NCBI GenBank assembly: GCA_023447635.1
Contig: JAEXNA010000219.1
Location: 1 to 64,000 of the forward strand
Source of the DNA: Vulcanimicrobiota bacterium
GTDB taxonomy: Bacteria; Vulcanimicrobiota; Xenobia; Xenobiales; JADMJV01
Direction: 5' to 3'
Length of the DNA: 64,000 nucleotides
Of the stretch, positions 41,901-49,200 are shown one piece after another. Position 1 is the stretch's first letter. Each line of letters starts with the position of its first letter. Under the pieces are notes generated by a model, which saw only the letters and a program-made list of their open reading frames with translations, had not been told where the DNA came from and ran no database searches. Both the position numbers and the translations under genes were made by a program.

Positions 41901-43143
41901 GCGGGTCGCTCGACTGCCAGGCCTCGGGCTTAGTGAGCACGCGGAACGGGGTGTCCTGGAAATCGATCCCCTTCGAGGGGCTCTCGAAGTTGTTCATCGG
42001 GGGCAAGGTGCGAGTCTCGATCGCCTTGATCACCTTGATCAGGCCGGCCACGCCCGCGCCGGTCAGAAGGTGACCAATCTGCGATTTCACCGAACCCAGT
42101 ACGGTGCCGGGAGCGTCAGAGCGCTCTTCTTGCCAGAACTTGCGCAGCGAGTTGAACTCGATCTTATCGCCCTTGGGCGTGCCGGTACCGTGGCACTCGA
42201 CCAGACCCACCTGGTCGGCCCTCCAACCGGCCTGACGGTAGGCCTCGTTCAGAGCGCGAAGTTGGCCCTCGGTGTCGGGTGCCAGCAAGCTGCCCCCGAC
42301 ATCGTTGGAAAGGCCGATACCGCGAATCACAGCGTAGACTCGGTCGCCCTGAGCCAGCGCGTCCGGCAGGCGTTTGAGCAGCAAGAAGCCCGCTCCCTCT
42401 CCCACCACCAGGCCGTCGCCTTTGTGGTCGAAGGGCGAACAGCGGCCGCTCGGACTCAAAGCGCCCAGAGCGGTGAAGCCCGCCTGGGTGTAAAGGTTGT
42501 CGGCGCGATTGGCGCCGCCCGCCAGCACCGCGTCGGCACGTCCGTCGGTCAGGGCGTCACAGGCTAGCTTCACCGAATACAGCGAGGAGGCGCAAGCCGC
42601 ATCCAGGGTCAAGGTGAAGCCGCCCAGCCCCAGGGCGTCAGCCACCACTTCAGCCGGACGCCCGGTGACCTGACGGTCCAACGGTCGAGACAGCGGTTCC
42701 GGCGTTTCCGGGCGAGGACTCAGGCTCTGGGCCAGGGTGTCCAGGAAAAACTCCTCGGACAGGCGCGACGACTCCATCGTGGGCAGTGCGATCGAAGCCA
42801 GGATAGTCGCCACGCGAGAGCGGTCCTCGAGCTTGCCCCGGGCGTCATCGAGGGTCATCTCGGCGGCCACCAGGGACAGACGACTGAGATCGTCCAAGCC
42901 TTCACCGCTCACGCTGCGCGGCTGCGGAATCGCATCCATCAAACAGGCGCGCAGCGAACCGACGCCGTCAGCGCCCGTGCCGTTCTTGGCGAACCAGTTC
43001 GGGTCGGCGGGCCAGCGCTCGGCCGGCACCTCGCGAGAGGCGTCGTAGCCGCTCAGGATGTTGTTCCAGAAAGCCGGCACGTCGGGGGCCGAAGGAAATA
43101 CTCCGCCCATCCCCACGACAGCGATGGCATAAGGTCTTTTCAC
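35941..43143 (-). CDS. pfaC: PfaC-like PUFA synthase subunit (KS-CLF-AT-DH units)
   Basis: 2400 residues. Ketosynthase at about 1-450 with active Cys in DAACASSL and His in ECHGTGTPKGD and QIGHLLTGAG. A second KS-like domain at about 460-860 is a chain-length factor: the active-site Cys position appears to be replaced (SCGELSG). An acyltransferase follows at about 985-1310 (FPGSGNHYLGMG, GYSLGE). Next come an Ala/Pro-rich linker (about 1345-1480) and a series of hot-dog dehydratase units to the end, with FabA-like CHFTDDMVMPGTLMYE (about 1895) and AHFFEDPVWPGSLGLE (about 2300). This matches myxobacterial Pfa3, which fuses the PfaB-type AT into PfaC, but lacks the terminal AGPAT domain found in some of them. 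ATG start 60 bp after pfaA. Confidence 0.93.
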   Translation of the reverse strand: MKRPYAIAVVGMGGVFPSAPDVPAFWNNILSGYDASREVPAERWPADPNWFAKNGTGADGVGSLRACLMDAIPQPRSVSGEGLDDLSRLSLVAAEMTLDDARGKLEDRSRVATILASIALPTMESSRLSEEFFLDTLAQSLSPRPETPEPLSRPLDRQVTGRPAEVVADALGLGGFTLTLDAACASSLYSVKLACDALTDGRADAVLAGGANRADNLYTQAGFTALGALSPSGRCSPFDHKGDGLVVGEGAGFLLLKRLPDALAQGDRVYAVIRGIGLSNDVGGSLLAPDTEGQLRALNEAYRQAGWRADQVGLVECHGTGTPKGDKIEFNSLRKFWQEERSDAPGTVLGSVKSQIGHLLTGAGVAGLIKVIKAIETRTLPPMNNFESPSKGIDFQDTPFRVLTKPEAWQSSDPLRAGVSAFGFGGINGHVLVEEPGFGPETVGQPAPVDEVVITSVAVKIGQEHDFERFLVDRLLGRSAATPRPENRWPDRLEGSMASLEEVWGSYLEALHVEAGEFRVPPMDLPDILLQQSLLLAAAHQATERSTLGPKERCRRSGALIGISLDMETTNFHLRWALPRMLSRLGVRPEELDDAARERLRATLSRPLDSTRTLGALGSIAASRAAREFSLGGPSYAISCGELSGVRALEIGMRAIQNGEMDSCLIGAIDLAGDPRCVWAEDRGKRLARGGVARPFDPQGQGATVAEGAVALVLKSRAAAEADGDRILAVLDEVFATSGPRALIRNLEALSRKLDGEAPGFVDVLSWADPEDDARFLKHYGHHFPAPAGGARPTAFGTQVGSFGQGGALGGLLSVISAATALDSKVLPGVVGLQQPLPTPVGTYLPREASFWWHDDRQGPRRAVSVGHSSGRDSHAVLLREGGKGGGLAEAGVRSRALPAQLFLLPIASLGALRSAAGEPGPFEALARDWSTSQEANVAGPRGAVVARNASELLAGLDLLERCARGETPALDGQAGVFFQAAPTPGETAWVFPGSGNHYLGMGRELAVLFPEVAAQVSSEAATSYQHFTPWLTQPFASERGDGWEAEALAAIDNDPLAPIFSQVTFAILASRVLGLFLEPPQAAIGYSLGETAALFSMGAWQARDEMFEKTMASPLFLSQLRAGYQTAREVLGLAADQPFDWRVAVVNKPEAEVREAIAGRERGDVFLLIVNTPEECVIGGAAEALDEVADRLKCDLFALDGVPTVHCALMHPVAESYRELHRLPTTPPEGVRFYNGFRQRAYVPDRESAAESITENALHGFSFPALVQAAHRDGVRHFIEIGPGGSCARMIRSILQGEEFWSRSLSLPKTGEAMALLRLLASTYVHGGKVDLGALYPAAREGARRGSRPSIAVGSGSGLARRLASPVTRKAPPAPAAASPAPAPARPAAPAPATPGVAPVAAQVPAPARSATPAPAPVPAVSRPAPTPVVARSAPTPTAAPSTVAAPAPTPPPSHPTGAPKRALVWSGPQASRPKTLTKDGQIMTPPTTPGHELSPVIGLHPDYAGDPAARLAASIVESTRQTSLAHEAYLELMEQTRQRIESLLGGALPGGDSAAQATVLPLAPVHLRQVEEESPWAKIDPNSPNPIMRGERHRDGQAWLNRAACMEFAIGSVEKVLGPQFASVDKRSVRVRLPDEPLMLCDRMMGVEGEPGSMTGGRLITEHDVFPEAWYLDHDRAPVCISVEAGQADLFLSSYLGIDLVTSPDRAYRLLDATVQFHRGLPQPGEVIVYDIRINRFVQQGEVYLFFFEFDGTIDGQPLITMRKGCAGFHTYAEIEASGGIVLTKRDKEPVPGKAPAGWAPKAPFPRGLGAVESYSDAQVAAFRRRDLVGCFGDGFAGLPLQRPYGLPEGRMKLFDRVTSLKADGGRFGLGQIEAEADIHPDDWFLTCHFTDDMVMPGTLMYECCAHTLRFLLARMGWLSEESRVAFEPKLEVPAALKCRGPVTVKTKKVLYQVDIKEIGFGPEPYVLADALMFGDGKPIVRFVDMSMQLTGLTQHDVDSIWAGRAAASPAVESPAPTYEVLYDKESIMQYSNGRPSLAFGPEYTVFDNERKIARLPGPPYQFMDRVVEVNQPKFVLQAGDWIEAHYDVPPDEWYFAANRQDSMAYCILLEAALQPCGWLAGYLGSALRSETDVKFRNLGGTATLHKEFFPGVGTVRMRVKMTEVSEAGGMIIENFAMQMWVGDELYYEGTTYFGFFSAAALANQLGVRDAARRTYTPSQAETASARPTTFTLFHPLSPEDPQLDAGPSACMPAKALLMMDQVDLFLPESGLKGLGYVQGSKIVDPDEWFFKAHFFEDPVWPGSLGLEAFLQLLKYAALQYWPECLDTHRFEPVAVGLPHTWAYRGQVIPKNKKVTVDVSITRREGGAEPILLGAGFLRVDGIPIYEMTDFGLRLVPR

Positions 43144-43203
43144 GATGGGTCCTTTGTCTTGTCAGGAAAAACAAGCCCGGGCCCCGCGGGGCCCGGACCG
43201 GGG

Positions 43204-46200
43204 TTAGCGAGCGAGGGCGCCGCTCAGACCGAAGGCGGCCTTCAGGGCGTCGTCGGCGGTCCACTCGAGCCGCTCGAAGCGGCCCAGCAGGTTGCCCTTG
43301 GCGTCAATCAGGTCGCAGTCGGCCACCAGGGCGCGGTCGCTGTGGCTGACCACCTTCAGGACGGCCTTCACGCCGCTCTTCGGGTAGCGGTTGACGAACT
43401 GGCGATAGTGGGCGAAGCCGTTCGGCAGCGAAGGCTTGCCCAGACCGTCCCAGCACCAGAGAATGCCAAGCTGCAGCACTCCGTCGACCACTAGCGGTTC
43501 GGTGGCCCAGTCCGAGCGCAGCGGATCTCGTTCCCACTCGGCGGGTTTCCCGGCCGACTTCAGTTCGGCCACCAGGCCGCCTTCGGAGATGCCCGACACC
43601 CCGCTCACGGCGTGGAAATCCGGCCCGTGGAAGAGCAGTTCCGAGTAGATGGCGTCGGGCGAGTGGCTATAGCTGCGCGTGCTCAGAGGGGCGGGATCGA
43701 ACGGCGCGGGGGCGCTGTCCTGAGCGTCGCCCAGGACCACGGTCGCCCGAGCGTGCAGCGCGTTGCGGCCGGTGTCCTTGAGCTCTAACGTCGCGTGGGT
43801 GCGACCGTCGACGACCTTCGTCGAGACCACGCTCACGGCAAGCGTCGGCTCGACCCCACCGCTTACGGTGACGCCGCGGAACACCCGCAGATCATCGAGG
43901 CCCACCAGGCGCATTCCGGCGCCCGAGAGCAGGGCGCCCTGAGTGAACCATTCCATCATGAAAGCCATCGGTAGCACCGGCTGACCTTTGAGCTTGTGCG
44001 AATCGAGGAACGGCAGTGCGCTGACCGAGATCGCCTTCTGCAGGAGCTGCTCTCCCCCACCGCTCTGCCCCTCGCTCGAGGACGAGGTGCGCGGCTTGGG
44101 AGAGACCGGCTCGGGGAAGCCGTCGCCGAACAGCACTTCGGCCTGGCCGGCACCGTGGTGCGACAGTTCATCAACCACGGCCTGAGCGCCGGCTTCGAGC
44201 GGGATCAAGCCCACGCCGATCCGCTCGAACTCTCGAGCCAGGGCGGGAGTGACCATTCCGCCCGCCCAGGGACCCCAGCCCATGGCGACCATGGTGCAGC
44301 GGGGGCGGCGGCGCGATTCTAGCTGGGCGAACTTATTGAGCACCTCGTTGGCCATGCAGTAGTCGACCTGACCGGGCCGTCCGAAGCGGGCGGTCACGGA
44401 CGAGAAGAACAGCATGGTCTTCAAGTCGGGCAGCAGTTCGTTGAGGATGAGCAAGCTGTCGATCTTGGTCGAGAAGACGCTCTGGAACATCTCGTCGGTC
44501 TTGTCTTCGATCTTGCGGTCGGCCAGCACGCCGGCGCCGTGGATCAGGGTGGTGATGGCCCCGAGCTGCTTCTGCACTTCGGCCAGGCCGGCTTTCAGAC
44601 CGTCCTTATCGCGCACATCGCAAGCCAGGTAAACAGCTTCCACTCCGGCCTCAGCGAAGGCGGCCAGAGTTCCCTGCATCTCACGCTGAGCGGCGACCTT
44701 GTTGGCCACGCCCTGGAGGTCCTTCGGCGTCGCTTTGCCGCCGAACTGGCGCTGCATGATCTCGCGCTTGAGAGCGCCTTCATCCTCGATACCGGGATAG
44801 AGGTCGAAGTCGGGTCCTTCCAGCGGGGTGCGTCCCAGCAGGACGAACTTGCTGCCGTAGGCGCGAGCGGTGGCGATAGCGCAGGCTGCGGTCACGCCGC
44901 GAGCGCCACCGGTCACCAGCACGACGTCCTTCTTGCCCAGGCGAGGAGCTCCCGCACTGGCCTGAGCCGTCGCGGTGACCAGGGTCTCGCGACGACCGGG
45001 GCTTAGCGCGACTTCAACCGGGCCGTCTTTCATCAGCTCTTCGAGCACCGTTTCCACGGTGATCTCCGGATGACGATCGATGGCGCGGGTGAACACCTCG
45101 GGCCACTCGTGAGCTACCGTCTTGGGCAAGCCGGCCAGACCGCCGATGAAGGGGTCGAACGCCTTGCCCTTGAGGCCGAAGCTGCCGTCCAGGGTGGTTA
45201 CGGTGAACAGCGCGCCGCCGCTCTTACGCAGAGCCGGCGCCGCTTCGCGGGTGCGCTGGAAAGCGGTCATCAGGAACTCGCGCGAACGCTGTCCGTCGCC
45301 GCCGTTGCCGACCAGCACCAGAGCGCCCAGGTTGGCCGGGAGGGCGCTGCCCGCCTCGACCTTCTCCACCTCCACGCCGCGCGACTGCAGGGCACCGACC
45401 AGTTCGTCGCCGAGGCCGGGGGTGTCCTCGAGCACGGCCAGAACCGCGCCCTCAGGCAGGGGCAGGCCGCTGGCCTGTCCCGGGCCCAGGTCGATCAGCT
45501 GCAGGCACTGACGGCTGATGGTACGAGCTGCGGGGGGAGCTGCCACAACGGTCGGAGCGACCACATGCGCGGCCGCAGCCCCACCAGCCGGAGTCATCGC
45601 GACCACGATTTCTCCCAGGGTGCGCAGGCTGCCGAGGCGGTCAGCGTCGACCTTGGGAAGGCCGGGCATGACTTCCTCGACGGAGGCCAGAATTTCCACC
45701 CGCTTGATGCTGTCGATGCCCAGGTCGGACTCCAGGTCCATCTCCAGGTTCAGCATCTCCTGCGGATAGCCGGTCTTCTCGGCCACCACGGCCAGCAGAG
45801 CGGCGGTCACGCCCGAGGCGTCCCCTCCACCGGAAGCGGCCGGAGCAGCAGGGGCGGCGGGGGCAGCCGCTGCAGGAGCGATCCCTTTGGGAGTCATCGC
45901 TTCCACGATCTCGCCCAGGGTGTGCAGACTGCCCAGACGGTCGCTGTCGACCTTGGGCAGACCGGGCAGCGCTTCTTCTACCGAAGCCAGGATCTCGACC
46001 CGCTTGATGCTGTCGATCCCCAGGTCGGACTCCAGGTCCATCTCCAGCGTCAGCATGTCCACGGGGTAGCCGGTCTTCTCGGCCACCACGACCATCAGCG
46101 CTTTGGCCACGCCGGGGTCGGTCGCGGGAACGCCCGTCGCAGGAGCGGCGTGGGCGGTCAACTGGGGCTGCAGGTCGCCGGCCGGGGTCATCGCTTCCAC

Positions 46201-49200
46201 GATTTCGCCCAGGGTGTGCAAGCTGCCGAGACGGTCGCTGTCCACCTTGGGAAGGCCGGGCATGGCTTCTTCCACGGAGGCCAGGATTTCAACCCGCTTG
46301 ATGCTGTCGATCCCCAGGTCGGACTCCAGGTCCATCTCCAGGGTCAGCATATCCACCGGGTAACCGGTTTTCTCGGCCACCACGTTCATCAGGGCGCGGG
46401 CCACTCCGGTGGCACCAAGGCCCATGGCGGGGGCAGAGTGGGAGGCGGCGGCGGGCGCCGAAGCGGTGGAAGCGGGAACGCCTGCGGCCGGGGTCATCGC
46501 GGCCACGATCTCGCCCAGCGTGCGCAGGCTGCCGAGACGGTCGCTGTCCACCTTGGGAAGACCGGGAACGGCTTCTTCCACGGCGGCCAGAATCTCGACG
46601 CGCTTGATGCTGTCGATCCCCAGGTCGGCTTCGAGATCCATCTCCAGGTTGAGCATCTCGGCCGGGTAGCCGGTCTTGTCGGCGACCACCTTGAGCAGTG
46701 CGCCGGAGACGGCTCCGGAGGGAGCTGCGGAGGAGGCGGTGGGAGCGGAAGCGGTGGGAGCGGAAGCGGGAAGTCCGCCGGCCGGAGTCATCGCGGTGAC
46801 GATCTCGCCCAGCGTGCGCAGGCTACCGAGGCGGTCGCTGTCCACCTTGGGCAGCCCGGGAACGGCTTCCTCGACGGCGGCCAGGATCTCGACGCGCTTG
46901 ATGCTATCGATACCGAGGTCGGCCTCCAGGTCCATCTCCAGATTCAGCATCTCTACGGGGTAGCCGGTTTTGTCGGCCACCACCTTGAGCAGAGCGCTCG
47001 AAACCGCTCCAGAGGGAGCCGCAGAGGCAGCGGGAGCAGCAACGGGAGCGGCCGCTTTGGGTAGTCCGCCGGCCGGGGTCATCGCGGTCACGATCTCGCC
47101 CAGCGTGCGCAGAGCGCCCAGACGGTCGCTGTCCACCTTGGGAAGGCCGGGAACGGCTTCTTCGACGGCGGCCAGGATCTCGACCCGCTTGATGCTGTCG
47201 ATGCCCAGGTCGGCTTCGAGATCCATCTCTAGATTCAGCATCTCCTGGGGGTAGCCGGTCTTGTCGGCGACGACCTTGAGCAGCGCCTTCGAGACCGAAT
47301 CGTCGGCCACGCCGCTGCCCAGCACCTGGTCGACCGGCGAGGCCACCGAGGCGATAGCGGGGGTGTGAACCTTCACCGGTGCCGGTGCCGGTGCCGGTGC
47401 CGGGCGGGCCGCCACAGGGGCGGGAGCCGCAGCGGCCGGGCGTGCCGGAGGGGCAACGGGAGCCGGCGCGATGGGGCGCGCGGGCGCCGCAACGACGGGA
47501 GCCGAAGACACGGGAGCCGGAGCTACGGGGCGAGCCGGGGCGGCAGGAGCAGCGGCGTGCTGCGCGGCCTGACCGGCCAGCAGCGCACCCAGAGCGCTCT
47601 GAGCCGCTTCCTGGCTTTTCAGGAACTGCTGATGGACCTGAGCCGTCTGGCGTGTCAGCTCTTGCAGCGCCTCGAGGTGAGGCAGCAGGCTGTCCAGAGC
47701 CGCCGGAGCGGCCACGGGAGCGACAGGGCGCTGAGGCGCCGGGGCCTGGGCAGGAGCCTTGGCTGCAGCTACAGAGGACGGAGTCGGAGCAGCTGGAGCG
47801 GGAGCCGCCGGACGAGCCGGAGGGGTCGCTGGCAGGCTGACCGTAGCTTTGGCTACCGCAGGAGCGCTGTGAGCCGCCGGAAGAGCCGCCTTTACGACGG
47901 GAGCTGCAGCGGGAGCGGCGCTCTTGACGCCAACCGAATTGGGCTCGCGCACGGGCGGCTTCTTGCCGTTGCCCGAGCGGTAGTTGGCGCCCGAGATCGG
48001 CACCGTCATGCGGCGCTTGGCTTCGGCGGCGGGCTTCTCTTCCCACTGCGCCAGCTCGACCGGTAGACCGGCGGCCGCCAGTTCGGCAAGAGCCGTGGCA
48101 AGGTCCAGCAGTCCGCTTTTCTTGCCTACCGAGCGGTCCATCGGAACCACCTTGATGTCGCTCTTGTCTTTGAGGATCGCCTTGACCAGACCGGTCAGCA
48201 CCGTCTTCGGGCCCACCTCGATGAAGGTGCGGAATCCGTCGGCGTACATCTTCTCGATCAGGCCCACGAAGTTGACCTGGTGCACCAGCTGGTCGGCCAG
48301 CAGAGCCCGGGCGGTCTTGCCGCTGGCGGGATACAGCTCGGCGGTCTTGTTGGCGTAAACCGGGATTTCGGACTTGTTGAACTTGACCTTACCGGCCACC
48401 TTGTGGAACGGGTCGCGAGCGCCCGCTACGAAAGAGCTGTGGAAGGCGGCGCCGACTTTGAGCGGCACGCCGCGCAGGCCGGCCTTCTTCAGCTCGGGGG
48501 CCAGCGCTTCGAGGTCCTTGGCGGAGCCGCTCAGCACGCACTGGTCCGGAGAGTTACGGTTGGCCAGAACCACGGGAGTCTTGGTCTCGGCCAGAACCTG
48601 CTCGACCTTGTCCAGGGTGCCCTTGACGGCCATCATGGTGCCCAGGTCGTCGCCCTGCGAGGCCATCAGGCGGCCGCGCTCGCGGGACAGCTCGACCAGG
48701 CCCTCCCCGTCCAGGACGCCGGCGGCGTACAGGGCGGACAGCTCGCCGTAAGAGTGACCGGCGGTGCCTTCCGGCTTGAGGCCGAAGCGCTCGAGCAGGT
48801 GGAAGTAGCCGCGCTCCATCACGCCCAGAGCGGGCTGGGCGCGGTCGGTGGCGGTCAGGAAGTCGCCCTGGGCGGCTTCTTCGGCCTTGTCGAACACGGG
48901 CACCGGGTAGATGGCGTGAGCGATGTCGCGACCGGTGGCCTCCAGCGACTCGAGCAGTTCGGGGAAGGCGCAAGCCAGGTCCACGCCCATGTTCACATAC
49001 TGCGAACCCTGACCGGGGAAGAGGAAGGCGACCTTGCCGTTGTCGGCGCTGCCCGACGAGGAAAACTCGGAGGCTTCGCCCTTCTTTAGCTTGTCCAGAG
49101 CGGCCGTCAGCGCGCTCGCGAAGTCGTCGGACAGCGCCGGCACCACCAGGCGGTGAGCATCGGCGCGGTTGAACGACTGGCGGGATTCCCAGGCGATCAG

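Noticed and set aside
35941..43143. OleA function supplied by the first KS of PfaC
   Set aside because: The sequence is a standard Pfa-type KS with DAACASS and HGTGT; OleA belongs to the thiolase-like FabH group with another layout. No evidence for such a role.
45070..47064. Long plus-strand frame opposite the pfaA ACP region
   Set aside because: Rich in His, Gln, Gly and Arg with a 300-bp periodicity that only mirrors the ACP repeats. It is the antisense shadow of pfaA.
45590..47310. CRISPR array
   Set aside because: The repeats are about 300 bp long, without short spacers, and encode ACP domains.
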